Shown here: positions 51,393-59,508 of the stretch, piece after piece | How the letters are laid out: each line of letters begins with the position of its first letter | How positions within the stretch are numbered: the first letter of the stretch is position 1 | Assembly (NCBI GenBank): GCA_934086775.1 | Contig: CAKOIJ010000001.1 | Location: 1-64,000, forward strand | Reading direction: 5' to 3' | Length of the DNA: 64,000 nt | Source: an uncultured Bacilli bacterium | Lineage (GTDB): Bacteria > Bacillota_I > Bacilli_A > RF39 > UBA660 | Notes under the pieces: model-generated | Seen by the model: the letters and a program-made list of their open reading frames with translations, nothing else | What the model was told of the DNA's origin: nothing | The model's database searches: none | Position numbers and translations under genes: made by a program

Positions 51393-51851
51393 GTAACAAA
51401 TTCTTTTATAAGAATAGTTTTCATCATTATACTTTCCCATTAACAAAGTATTCCATTCATCTTTATTAAACTTTGGAAAGAAAGCATCAGCTTCTTTAGC
51501 ACTGTCTATATGTGTTAAATACATAGTACTAGCATATTTTATTAATTCTTTGTATATTTGTTCTCCTCCAATTACAAATACATTATCTTTAATATCACTA
51601 TTTAAGAACTCTTCTATACTTCTAAATATTCTAACATTATCTATATTACTCATAGAAGTACTTATAACTAAATGCTTTCTATTTGGTAGAAGTCCATTTA
51701 AACTATAAAAAGTGTTTTTACCCATTACAATATAATTATTAGAAGTAATTTCCTTAAAGAAGTTTAAATCTTCTTTAATTCTATATAATAACTTGTTATT
51801 TTTCCCAAGAGCATAATTATTATCTATACATGCGATTAATATTAAATTCAT
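51375..51851 (-). CDS. folA: Dihydrofolate reductase
   Basis: This 158-residue enzyme makes tetrahydrofolate. It starts MNLILIACIDNNYALGKNNKL, keeps ITSNNYIVMGKNTFYSL and the C-terminal VIGGEQIYKELIKYASTMYLT. It begins directly after the thyA stop codon without a strong RBS, so it is probably coupled to thyA translation. The usual pairing with thyA recycles the dihydrofolate made there. Confidence 0.95.
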   Translation of the reverse strand: MNLILIACIDNNYALGKNNKLLYRIKEDLNFFKEITSNNYIVMGKNTFYSLNGLLPNRKHLVISTSMSNIDNVRIFRSIEEFLNSDIKDNVFVIGGEQIYKELIKYASTMYLTHIDSAKEADAFFPKFNKDEWNTLLMGKYNDENYSYKRICYTKKGN

Positions 51852-52934
51852 TTATTCACTTACAGGAATACTTAATCTTCCTAAATCTTTGTAATTAAGT
51901 ACCTTAATATCCTTACATTCTTCATCATTATTAAATTTATAAAAATCATTTACATCATTATTTAAATAAAGTTCTGGTTTAGGTGGATTTAATATATATT
52001 CTATTACATTCTTTTTAGTCATAACATCTCTAATAATAGAAGGTGTTATTCCTTTTTTAAGAAGACTTTTCTCTTCACTGCTTAAAGAATTATAAATTTT
52101 ATTATATTCTAAAGTATATCTTGCAAGTTGTCCTTCTAACCATTCAGAATTTTTATAACCTTCATAAATAGCAAGAGTTTTACCTCTTTCGATTTGTTCT
52201 TTAATTTGTTCAACTTGATTTACATATATATGAGCATCCTTTATACTCCAGCTTAATGAGCCAACTTTACAACCACTTACTCTTGCATACATATGCATTA
52301 AAGCTGCAAATTGAGTTACGTTAAATGGAAGCCCTAGTGGTACATCACAGCTCCTTTGATGAACATACATATTAAGTATACCATCAGTGATATCGACTTC
52401 ATGACTCCATACACATGGTTTTAAAACTCCTTTATCTAAATGATTATTGTACCATAAACTCATAACATTACTTCTATCTTCTTTATGATTTTTAATAATA
52501 TCAAGCACCCTGTCTACTCCCTTATATTTATTTACTATAAAGCCATATGCTTCACCAATAGTACCTTTATACTCTTTCCCGAAGTATTTATGTATTTCTT
52601 GAACTGAAGTATTTCCGTCCTTATCCTTTACCTTTTGTTTAGCATTCCAGTATCCATCTTCATCGATTTTCCATTCATCCCAAATAGATACTTTTCTGTC
52701 TTGCAACCAATTAACATCATTACTTCCTACTTGATATATCCATAAAAGCTCAAGAAAAGCTTGTCTACTAAATAATTTTTTAGTAGTTAAAATTGGAAAC
52801 TCGTCACTAATATCAAGAACAAAATTATAACTAGGAATTTTTATTGTATTATTAATTGTTCTATTTTCCACTTCTTTACCCTCTTCTAATATCTTTTTAC
52901 AAAGTTTTAAGTATTCTACATCCCACTTTAACAC
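51852..52934 (-). CDS. thyA: Thymidylate synthase (long, divergent ThyA)
   Basis: At 360 residues this is longer than the common 264 or 316. It converts dUMP to dTMP with methylene-tetrahydrofolate. Visible landmarks: FPILTTKKLFSRQAFLELLW, the catalytic Cys in LKPCVWSHEVD (usually PCH), the QRSCDVPLGLPFNVTQFA stretch and DAHIYVNQ (usually DAHIYxNH). A helical insertion of about 50 residues (EWLEGQLARYTLEYNKIY) follows. The C-terminus is PVSE and lacks the usual PVAV-like end. Start GTG at 52934 after AGGAGG. Confidence 0.9.
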   Translation of the reverse strand: MLKWDVEYLKLCKKILEEGKEVENRTINNTIKIPSYNFVLDISDEFPILTTKKLFSRQAFLELLWIYQVGSNDVNWLQDRKVSIWDEWKIDEDGYWNAKQKVKDKDGNTSVQEIHKYFGKEYKGTIGEAYGFIVNKYKGVDRVLDIIKNHKEDRSNVMSLWYNNHLDKGVLKPCVWSHEVDITDGILNMYVHQRSCDVPLGLPFNVTQFAALMHMYARVSGCKVGSLSWSIKDAHIYVNQVEQIKEQIERGKTLAIYEGYKNSEWLEGQLARYTLEYNKIYNSLSSEEKSLLKKGITPSIIRDVMTKKNVIEYILNPPKPELYLNNDVNDFYKFNNDEECKDIKVLNYKDLGRLSIPVSE

Positions 52935-52998
52935 TTTTATTACCTCCTATTTAAGAATAGCACCTAATTTTAATAAAATCAATCTTAATTTGTAAATA

Positions 52999-53027
52999 TT
53001 GATTTTTAGTGTTTTTTTTGGTACAAT
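52999..53027 (+). promoter_or_regulatory. Promoter of def
   Basis: -35 TTGATT (52999-53004), 17-base spacer, -10 TACAAT (53022-53027). The motif TTTTTTTGGTACAATA here also occurs at the XRE gene promoter near 61290. Confidence 0.78.
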
Positions 53028-53052
53028 ACATTATGAAAAAAAGAGGTGTATT

Positions 53053-53601
53053 ATGTTAAAAAATAATCAAATACTAGATGAAAAAGAAAAAATATTACAT
53101 GAAATATCAAAGGAAGTAATTTTTCCACTAGAAGAGGAAGATAAAAAACTTATTAAAGAAGCGTATGAATATTTAAGAAATAGTCAAGATGAAAAACTAG
53201 CTGAAAAGTATAATTTAAGACCAGGAATGGGACTAGCTTTTGTACAACTTGGAAAATTAAAAAGAATATTTATTATTTCATACAAAGAAGAAGATGATTC
53301 GTTTACTGAGTACACTGTAATAAATCCAAAGATAATTAGTTACTCAAATGAACTAGTTTATGTAGAAGAAGGCGAAGGATGTTTAAGCGTTAACAGAGAA
53401 GTAGAAGGAATAGTACCTAGACACGCTAGAATAACAGTGGGATATTATGATGAAGAAGGCAATTATAAAGAAGAAAGAGTAAGAGAAGAAATGGCAGTTG
53501 CATTTCAGCATGAAATGGATCATTTAGATGGAATTATGTTTACAGACAGAATTGATAAGAAAAATCCATTTAGAAATAAAGATAAAATGAGGAGTATTTA
53601 A
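53053..53601 (+). CDS. def: Peptide deformylase
   Basis: This 182-residue metalloenzyme removes the formyl group from nascent proteins. Motif I is GMGLAFVQLG (usually GxGxAAxQ, so Ala-to-Phe variation), motif II EEGEGCLSV with the metal Cys, motif III QHEMDHLDG with HExxH. The N-terminal extension and spacing fit type 2 PDF of Gram-positives. ATG at 53053 follows AAGAGGTG; the longer open frame begins within the promoter. Confidence 0.93.
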   Translation: MLKNNQILDEKEKILHEISKEVIFPLEEEDKKLIKEAYEYLRNSQDEKLAEKYNLRPGMGLAFVQLGKLKRIFIISYKEEDDSFTEYTVINPKIISYSNELVYVEEGEGCLSVNREVEGIVPRHARITVGYYDEEGNYKEERVREEMAVAFQHEMDHLDGIMFTDRIDKKNPFRNKDKMRSI

Positions 53602-53664
53602 TTCTTCTCTTTTCTTTTTAATAAAAATAATATATAATATTTATAGAATAAAGGGTGATATATT

Positions 53665-54108
53665 ATGAATAACAAATTTAGAATAATATTTTGGAGTTTT
53701 ATATTAGTACTAGTACTAGCATCTGCTATATTTGGAGTAAGTTATAATAAAATTATTTATGAGAATAAAAAAAGTATGTTAGAAGAAATAGTAACCACTT
53801 TTAATAATAGCGAAACTGTTTCTAAATATAAAGAATACAATATTAATATGAAAGGTACTTTAGAAAACAAAACTATAGTAATTAAAGTAACTGGTACAAG
53901 TGATTATACTTATAATTTTAAATTTAAAAACACATATTTAGAACTAACTACTAACAAAGAAGACATATATAAAGAGAGCATAGCAAAAGAAATATTAAAC
54001 TCTATTTATGTGTATAATGAAAACGATAGTAAGCCAGATTTAAATAATAAAGAAGTTACTATAACTAATACCAAAAATAATGTTACTTATAAAATATCAT
54101 TAAAATAA
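53665..54108 (+). CDS. Hypothetical membrane-anchored protein, 147 residues
   Basis: An N-terminal membrane span or signal (IIFWSFILVLVLASAIFG, about 7-24) is followed by a soluble, beta-rich domain rich in Thr/Asn/Lys (GTLENKTIVIKVTGTSDYTY). Probably an extracytoplasmic anchored domain. It follows def by 63 bases with RBS AAGGGTGA. No family is recognised. Confidence 0.65.
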   Translation: MNNKFRIIFWSFILVLVLASAIFGVSYNKIIYENKKSMLEEIVTTFNNSETVSKYKEYNINMKGTLENKTIVIKVTGTSDYTYNFKFKNTYLELTTNKEDIYKESIAKEILNSIYVYNENDSKPDLNNKEVTITNTKNNVTYKISLK

Positions 54109-54133
54109 AAAATAACACACTAGGTGTTATTTT
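54108..54133. terminator. Bidirectional terminator between convergent genes
   Basis: Arms AAATAACAC and GTGTTATTT with 5 bases between, flanked by A-run and T-run; serves 53665-54108 and 54127-54732. Confidence 0.8.
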
Positions 54134-54732
54134 AATTTTAATGTGCTTGTTTCATTTTCTTCTTGAATTCTTTTAATTGCTCTTTTAAGTTCATAATCGT
54201 ACATAAAAAGTGTTCTTGAAGTAGTCTTATGTTCACTTAGTAATTTTTTTCTTTTATCAGGCACTAAATTTAAGGCATTATCTACATCAGTCTTCTTAAT
54301 TTTGTAATTATTTTTTTCAGCAATAGCATTTAATAATTGAATAGATAAACCATTTCTTTTCATTTCATATGATAAATAATTACTGTGTTTAAAAATAATT
54401 TCTTTTAATAAACCACATTTTGCAAATACTCCAAGTTTCATTTTAAAATCGTCAAGCTCTGCTAAATAAATTCTACCATTTCTGGATAAGAATAAATCTA
54501 TTTCTTCATCTTCGTAACCAAATACCTTTAAAAGTTTAATAACATATCCTAAAGTGCTATAAACTTCACCAGTATTTACAGATGAGTTAGCAAAATAAAA
54601 TCTAGTAATTCTATTTATTGCTATTCTATCAAGTCCAAACTCCTCTTTAATTTTAACACATTCATTAGTGATTTCTTCTGCCCTTTCCCTTGTAATAGTG
54701 TTTCTTGCCCATGTACCATTATTTTGCATCAT
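54127..54732 (-). CDS. Hypothetical helical protein, 201 residues
   Basis: A soluble, highly helical protein with repeated ~35-residue helix pairs, such as YVIKLLKVFGYEDEEIDLFL and FAKCGLLKEIIFKHSNYLSY. The spacing recalls mTERF-like or other alpha-solenoid repeats, without a firm match. It starts MMQNNGTWARNTITRERAEE with RBS GGGGG and a consensus promoter. Unknown role. Confidence 0.7.
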   Translation of the reverse strand: MMQNNGTWARNTITRERAEEITNECVKIKEEFGLDRIAINRITRFYFANSSVNTGEVYSTLGYVIKLLKVFGYEDEEIDLFLSRNGRIYLAELDDFKMKLGVFAKCGLLKEIIFKHSNYLSYEMKRNGLSIQLLNAIAEKNNYKIKKTDVDNALNLVPDKRKKLLSEHKTTSRTLFMYDYELKRAIKRIQEENETSTLKLK

Positions 54733-54758
54733 ATCAATTACCCCCTTAAGTAATTAAA

Positions 54759-54787
54759 ATTATACCATATTAAATACAAAATGTCAA
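54759..54787 (-). promoter_or_regulatory. Consensus promoter of the 201-residue protein
   Basis: -35 TTGACA (54782-54787), 17-base spacer, -10 TATAAT (54759-54764). Confidence 0.85.
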
Positions 54788-54823
54788 CAGCTTGTATTTA
54801 AATAAATACATTTTAATTTATAA

Positions 54824-54850
54824 AATAAAAAGTCCTATTTTTAGGACTTA
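54824..54850 (-). terminator. Terminator of ssrA
   Basis: Minus-strand arms AAGTCCTA and TAGGACTT, loop AAAAA, then TTTATTTT. Confidence 0.85.
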
Positions 54851-54860
54851 TAATCATTAT

Positions 54861-55213
54861 TGGTGGAGCTGACGAAGAGCGACTTCGTGTCCAAAGTATC
54901 AACCATACAGACGTGTACAAGTTTAGTTGGTTTATTATTTCAAAAAATATTATGGAGAGCCAACGTTCCTATATTTTTCTAAGTTTAGTAATAGTTCATT
55001 ATATAACCTAAACAATTATATAGTATAGTTCACTTTTATAAGTCCAGACATTACCCTCGTGAACAAAGAATAAGCTGAACCACTTGTTTTTCCTTAATTA
55101 GGCAAAAGCAGGTGCGTAATTAAAATCGTTTCCGATTATTTTTTGTTGCGTTTATAGTACGCCTACTACTTGCATCCATACGTACAACTACTCTGTCGAA
55201 TCAAAACAGCCCC
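54861..55213 (-). ncRNA. ssrA: Transfer-messenger RNA
   Basis: This is a 353-base tmRNA for trans-translation of stalled ribosomes. Its 5' end GGGGCTGTTTTGATTCGACA is the family signature and its 3' end CAGCTCCACCA pairs with it (GGGGCTG with CAGCTCC, one G-U). CCA is encoded. The tag reading frame ends NYAPAFA-TAA (55098-55133). The T-arm stem ACGAA/TTCGT holds loop GTCGCTC, which lacks the usual A58 and T54. The rest of the 550-base gap around it holds only the promoter and terminator. Confidence 0.95.
55098..55133 (-). other. tmRNA tag-peptide reading frame (proposed)
   Basis: Most likely GNDFNYAPAFA then TAA, taking GGA at 55131-55133 as resume codon, as in Staphylococcus and Bacillus tags that begin with Gly. 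The end is certain by frame and hydrophobic character; the resume codon is inferred. Confidence 0.6.
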
Positions 55214-55227
55214 ATAGTACGTTTATA

Positions 55228-55256
55228 ATTTTAGCAAAAAGTTCTAATTATGTCAA
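55228..55256 (-). promoter_or_regulatory. Promoter of ssrA
   Basis: -35 TTGACA (55251-55256), 17-base spacer, -10 TAAAAT (55228-55233). Confidence 0.85.
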
Positions 55257-55282
55257 TAATTTTGAACCAAATTTTGTACTAT

Positions 55283-56488
55283 TTATCTATTAATTTTAAT
55301 AGAATTAACTACTTGTTTATAGTTCTCTTCAAATAAATCTTTTTCACTATTATCATATATTAACTCAGTTAAATATACTTTATTCTTATCTAAAAGTAAA
55401 TAAGTATAAGTTTCTTTATCAGTACTTTCTTTATAATTCCCCATTATCAAATAACCATTGATGCCATCTATTTTGCATTCTTCTACATAGTTTACATTAA
55501 CCATTTCTTTAAGAAATTCTATATATTTTTCTTTAAAATCTTTTTTTAAATTATCACTTGATAAATCTAGAGTGAATTCTTCTAATATAACTGCTTCAAG
55601 TCCAGTTAAATATCTTTTAGAATAACCATCAAAATACCCTAGTTCATTATCGCTATTTTTCTTATCAAGTTCAAAATAGTCTGGTAAAGATAAAGAAATA
55701 TTATTATATTTATAGGTTTTATAATTTACTTCATCACTTGAAAATAATAAGATAAGTATAAATGCTACAAAAATTACTAATAAAGTAATTAATCCATTTC
55801 TAACATTATTTTTAATATGTGTTTTTTTAGCATTACTTTCTTTTCTTTCTTCATTATTTATACTTTCTATATCAAAATAACTTTTATTACCTTTAGTTAA
55901 AACTATTCCTTTATTAATCATTTCTTTTAAAAACATATAGTTATTATTAACTTTAAAACTATAAAGTACCACTGTGTTTGGAATAGCATTTTTCTTATCA
56001 AAAGCATTATGCTCAGCATATATTTTTTCTAATTTCTTTAATTTTTCTTCATATGAAATTTCATCATTGTCACTTACATTATAAGCTTCTTTATTTATAT
56101 TAGAAATTACCCCACTTATTCCTAGGAACGTAAATATGACTGATATAATATAATCACCTAGAATTGCTTTTAGAAAGCCACCATTTTGATAAAGATCAAA
56201 TATATAACTTAAATTATGTCCTTCTCTTAAAACAAGCCATGAAGGTATAACTATAAAAGTTAGAAGTGTTACAACTAGAAATGAAATAATACCTATTATA
56301 ACAGAAGTCTTTTTAGTTACTTTTGCTTTTGCTTTTTTATAAAATAAATATGCTCCAAAAGCTATTAAACTTGCTAGTAAACTTAAAATATATCCAGCAT
56401 AAATATAAATTAAAACCCAAGGAAGCCCAAATATGAGTCCTCCAATAAATGCTGCAATTACTCCTTTTAAATAATTATTCTTTTCCAT
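55283..56488 (-). CDS. Hypothetical multi-span membrane protein, 401 residues
   Basis: Four hydrophobic segments in the first 130 residues (about 8-28, 31-47, 62-82, 108-128), a cytoplasmic charged region (145-235), one more span (about 237-256) and a C-terminal soluble domain (260-401) that would be outside. The last domain starts YKYNNISLSLPDYFELDKK and contains INGYLIMGNYKE, similar in style to PsbP/lipoprotein-type folds in Firmicutes. Unknown function. It follows the 144-residue gene by 1 base. Confidence 0.7.
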   Translation of the reverse strand: MEKNNYLKGVIAAFIGGLIFGLPWVLIYIYAGYILSLLASLIAFGAYLFYKKAKAKVTKKTSVIIGIISFLVVTLLTFIVIPSWLVLREGHNLSYIFDLYQNGGFLKAILGDYIISVIFTFLGISGVISNINKEAYNVSDNDEISYEEKLKKLEKIYAEHNAFDKKNAIPNTVVLYSFKVNNNYMFLKEMINKGIVLTKGNKSYFDIESINNEERKESNAKKTHIKNNVRNGLITLLVIFVAFILILLFSSDEVNYKTYKYNNISLSLPDYFELDKKNSDNELGYFDGYSKRYLTGLEAVILEEFTLDLSSDNLKKDFKEKYIEFLKEMVNVNYVEECKIDGINGYLIMGNYKESTDKETYTYLLLDKNKVYLTELIYDNSEKDLFEENYKQVVNSIKINR

Positions 56489-56489
56489 A

Positions 56490-56924
56490 CTATCTACCTT
56501 TACCTTTTACTTCTTCTTCACTATAACAATTATAAAGATTATCTAGCATCTTGGAAAAATATTCTCTTTCATGATATTTATTTTTAAATTCATTTTCGGT
56601 AATGACTATCTTAGCTAGGAACTCTTTATACTCTTTATCTTTTAAAAACTCTTTATATTTATTAAATATACAAGCTTTTAATTTTTCAATTTCTCCTAAA
56701 CAAGCTTTAATACCTGTTTCAGAGTCATCTTCACTAGTTAAAAAATTATATATCTTTTTATAACAAGTTTTCAATTTTTTATTAATTATTTTTAGAGCAT
56801 ACTCATTTTTAATTTCTTCGCTAACTAAAGTGACTTTACCTTTTTTTGACTTAACTAATAATCCATTAGTGGTTGTCATTCTTTTAAATTTTCCTTTATC
56901 TTTATTTTTCTTTAACTTGTACAT
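56490..56924 (-). CDS. Hypothetical protein, 144 residues
   Basis: A basic, helical, soluble protein. It starts MYKLKKNKDKGKFKRMTTTN; a Lys-rich N-terminus is followed by long helices with Cys residues at intervals (KTCYKK, KACLG, KACIF, NCYSE). No family is recognised. It lies 8 bases after trmD with RBS GTAGGTGGG, so it belongs to the trmH-rimM-trmD operon. Confidence 0.65.
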   Translation of the reverse strand: MYKLKKNKDKGKFKRMTTTNGLLVKSKKGKVTLVSEEIKNEYALKIINKKLKTCYKKIYNFLTSEDDSETGIKACLGEIEKLKACIFNKYKEFLKDKEYKEFLAKIVITENEFKNKYHEREYFSKMLDNLYNCYSEEEVKGKGR

Positions 56925-56932
56925 AAACCCAC

Positions 56933-57595
56933 CTACTTCATTAAATCGGGTCTTTTTTCTTTTGTAACCCTTACTCTTTCATTATATCTATATTCTTCTA
57001 TTTTCTTGTGATCACCACTTAATAACACCTCGGGAACAGGAATTCCTCTATAAATACTTGGTTTAGTATATACTGGGTAATCTAATAAATTATCAGTAAA
57101 ACTTTCACTTTTTAAGCTATCCTCATTAATAACACCTGGTACGAGTCTTATAACAGAATCAACTACAACCATTGCAGCAATTTCTCCCCCGGTTAAAACA
57201 TAGTCACCAATACTTATCTCTTCATCTACTAAAGTTTTAATTCTTTCATCAAAGCCTTCGTAATGCCCACATAAAATTATCAAGTGTTTGTATTTACTTA
57301 AATCATAAGCTTTCCCTTCATTATAAACTTTTCCACTAGGAGTTAGCATTATAGTTAAAGAGTCATTATCCTTAACACTTTCTATAGCCCTAAAAACTGG
57401 ATCACACATAAGAACCATTCCTGATCCCCCACCATAAGGAGTATCATCAACTTGACTATTATTTAAGGTACTAAAGTCTCTTATATTAATAAGATTAATT
57501 TCTACTTTTTCATCTTTAATAGCTCGCGCGATTATGCTTTCTTCTATAATAGGTTTAAACATATCTGGGAAAAGGGTTAATATATCTATTTTCAT
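56933..57595 (-). CDS. trmD: tRNA (guanine-37-N1)-methyltransferase
   Basis: This 220-residue SPOUT enzyme methylates G37 of tRNAs with CCU/CGG-type anticodons. It has IDILTLFPDMFKP, DDTPYGGGSGMVL, LCGHYEGFDERI and the knot motif SIGDYVLTGGE. It overlaps rimM by ATGA, so rimM ends at TGA. Length slightly below the usual 240. Confidence 0.96.
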   Translation of the reverse strand: MKIDILTLFPDMFKPIIEESIIARAIKDEKVEINLINIRDFSTLNNSQVDDTPYGGGSGMVLMCDPVFRAIESVKDNDSLTIMLTPSGKVYNEGKAYDLSKYKHLIILCGHYEGFDERIKTLVDEEISIGDYVLTGGEIAAMVVVDSVIRLVPGVINEDSLKSESFTDNLLDYPVYTKPSIYRGIPVPEVLLSGDHKKIEEYRYNERVRVTKEKRPDLMK

Positions 57596-58065
57596 AATAA
57601 ACCATCAACTCCTTTAAATATTATCTTTTTATTCTTTACATCTACTTCTTCAATAAACCCTTTATTAAATGGAATATATTTACCATTTATATAAAATAAC
57701 TTATACCCATTGTTTATTATAATATCATTTATTTTCCCAATGAATTCATTATTGTAATATCCATCAAGTCCTATATAATCGCTAAATAATAAATCGTCTT
57801 TTCCAAGATTAAGTTCTTTCTTATCCATATAAACTTTCTTACCTTTGAATTTTAATACATCATTTATATAATCATACTCTTTAAAAGTAACCATATCAAA
57901 TATCTTATGATGTCTATAAGAATTAATAGTTACTTTTTCGTTATCTATATAAAAATGTTTATCTTTAACAAAAGCCTTGTCTTTATATTCAAAATTACTT
58001 ATTATCTTAACTTCACCCTTTAAAGCATGAGTATTAACAAGTTTACCTATATATACATATTCCAT
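57592..58065 (-). CDS. rimM: Ribosome maturation factor RimM
   Basis: This 157-residue protein has the N-terminal beta barrel (YIGKLVNTHALKGEVKI) and a C-terminal PRC domain (about 90-157, with YIPFNKGFIEEVDVKNKKI). It assists 30S assembly with S19. The usual partner trmD follows with overlapping codons. RBS GGTGAT. Confidence 0.93.
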   Translation of the reverse strand: MEYVYIGKLVNTHALKGEVKIISNFEYKDKAFVKDKHFYIDNEKVTINSYRHHKIFDMVTFKEYDYINDVLKFKGKKVYMDKKELNLGKDDLLFSDYIGLDGYYNNEFIGKINDIIINNGYKLFYINGKYIPFNKGFIEEVDVKNKKIIFKGVDGLL

Positions 58066-58069
58066 AATA

Positions 58070-58786
58070 TCACCTAAACTTATACATTATTATACCACCA
58101 GTTACAGCAACATTCAAACTCTCACACTTGTTATTCATAGGAATATTTATACTATCATCGCAGATTTCTTTTATATAATCACTTATTCCTTTACCTTCAC
58201 TTCCAAGTACCAGAGCATAACTATTAATGTTAGCTTCATCTAAATTAATATTACCAAACATATCTGCATAATAAATTTTTATACCTTTACTTTTAATTAA
58301 ATTAATTGCATCTTTTAAATCAAGAGTAACTATATTCATATTAAATATAGTTCCTTCAGTACTTCTAATTAATTTATCATTAAAAACGCTTACACTCCTG
58401 GGACTTAAAACTACAGTAGAAACATTAAATGCAAGAGCACTTCTAATAATAGTACCAACATTACCTGGATCTCCTACATTATCAAGTAAAACTATTTTTT
58501 CTCCTTTAATTTCTTTACCAAAGTTAAGTTTAACGACTCCCATTATACTTGGAGTACTCTTAAGTAAACTAATCTTTTCCAGGCATCTTTTACTAACTAA
58601 AGTAGTTTTTACATTGTATTTAGTATTTTCTTCACTTGTAATTACTTCTAATAAATTGCCACTTTTATAGGCTTCTTCTACTAAATGTTCTCCTTCAACT
58701 ATAAATTTATTTTCTTCTTTAATGAATTTACTATCTCTTAGTTTCTTAAAATAAACTATTTTTTCATTATTTACACTCTCTATCAT
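58070..58786 (-). CDS. TrmH/SpoU family RNA 2'-O-methyltransferase
   Basis: This 238-residue protein has an N-terminal RNA-binding substrate domain (KFIVEGEHLVEEAYKSG) and a SPOUT knot domain with LLDNVGDPGNVGTIIRSA, VLGSEGKGIS and PMNNKCESLNVAVTGGI. Likely RlmB/YsgA-like; the target is not readable. ATG ATG at 58789/58786 follow GAGGAG; the second has better spacing. It overlaps the YgjP-like gene's end. Confidence 0.9.
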   Translation of the reverse strand: MIESVNNEKIVYFKKLRDSKFIKEENKFIVEGEHLVEEAYKSGNLLEVITSEENTKYNVKTTLVSKRCLEKISLLKSTPSIMGVVKLNFGKEIKGEKIVLLDNVGDPGNVGTIIRSALAFNVSTVVLSPRSVSVFNDKLIRSTEGTIFNMNIVTLDLKDAINLIKSKGIKIYYADMFGNINLDEANINSYALVLGSEGKGISDYIKEICDDSINIPMNNKCESLNVAVTGGIIMYKFR

Positions 58787-58788
58787 CA

Positions 58789-59427
58789 TTACTCCTCATT
58801 TAAATGTTTTTTATTTTTTAGATAATCTGGTTTGTAGTATTTAACTAATTTCCAAAATTCCTTACTATGATCAAAATGCACAAAATGTACAAGTTCGTGA
58901 ACAATAACATAATCAATATCATCTATATCATGCTTAATAAGTTCTTTATTCAAAGTAATAAGTCCCTTACTCTTATTACAATAACCCCATTTCCTAACCA
59001 TTTTTCTAATATTCACAACAGGATAATTAATAGGTAAATTAATTCTATCAAAAACTATTCTAACTCTATTAGTAAGTACTTCTTTACTCATCTTATCTAA
59101 AAACATATCAAGGTCACTCTCTTTACTAACATAAGCGTAATCCAAATCAAGCACACAGTGTTTAACAAGATTAGTAATAACTACATTATACTCTTTACCT
59201 AAATAATAAAACTTACTAGCCTTATCTCTTTTCTTACACTCTTTTCTATACATCTTAGTAACAAAATCAATATTATTATTAATTAAATTACTCACATACT
59301 TATCACTAACAAAATAATTAGTTGTAACATATATACATAAATCACTCTTAACTCTAATATAAGTATTCTTATTACTTTTTCTAATTATTTTAACTTCTAC
59401 ATCTGTCCCATCAATTACCACTTTCAT
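58789..59427 (-). CDS. YgjP-like metallopeptidase domain protein
   Basis: This 212-residue protein has the C-terminal HELVHFVHFDHSKEFWKL segment, i.e. HExxH plus a third His seven residues later, typical of the YgjP/SprT-like (DUF45) group. The MRKWGYCNKSKGLITLNKEL stretch before it matches the family's SRWGSCS...INL pattern. Cytoplasmic, function unknown in most bacteria. An extended -10 box lies 6 bases before the ATG and no RBS is seen. Confidence 0.88.
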   Translation of the reverse strand: MKVVIDGTDVEVKIIRKSNKNTYIRVKSDLCIYVTTNYFVSDKYVSNLINNNIDFVTKMYRKECKKRDKASKFYYLGKEYNVVITNLVKHCVLDLDYAYVSKESDLDMFLDKMSKEVLTNRVRIVFDRINLPINYPVVNIRKMVRKWGYCNKSKGLITLNKELIKHDIDDIDYVIVHELVHFVHFDHSKEFWKLVKYYKPDYLKNKKHLNEE

Positions 59428-59433
59428 AATAAA

Positions 59434-59439
59434 AGTATA
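59434..59439 (-). promoter_or_regulatory. Extended -10 next to the YgjP-like start
   Basis: TGATATACT (TG plus TATACT at 59434-59439) ends 6 bases before the ATG at 59427; leaderless transcript likely. Confidence 0.5.
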
Positions 59440-59470
59440 TCATACATCTAAAAGAAAATAAACAAATTAA

Positions 59471-59503
59471 GAAAAAAACTATCACGCTTCAAACGCATAA
59501 TAG
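59471..59503 (-). terminator. Terminator of the glycosyltransferase gene
   Basis: Minus-strand arms CTATTATGC and GCGTGATAG (two G-U pairs) followed by seven T. Confidence 0.7.
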
Positions 59504-59508
59504 CCTAT

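Noticed and set aside
35980..57595. Mollicute genetic code with TGA as tryptophan
   Set aside because: dxs, yceD, rimM and the arsR gene end at TGA in tight overlaps with the next start codon, and TGG encodes Trp throughout.
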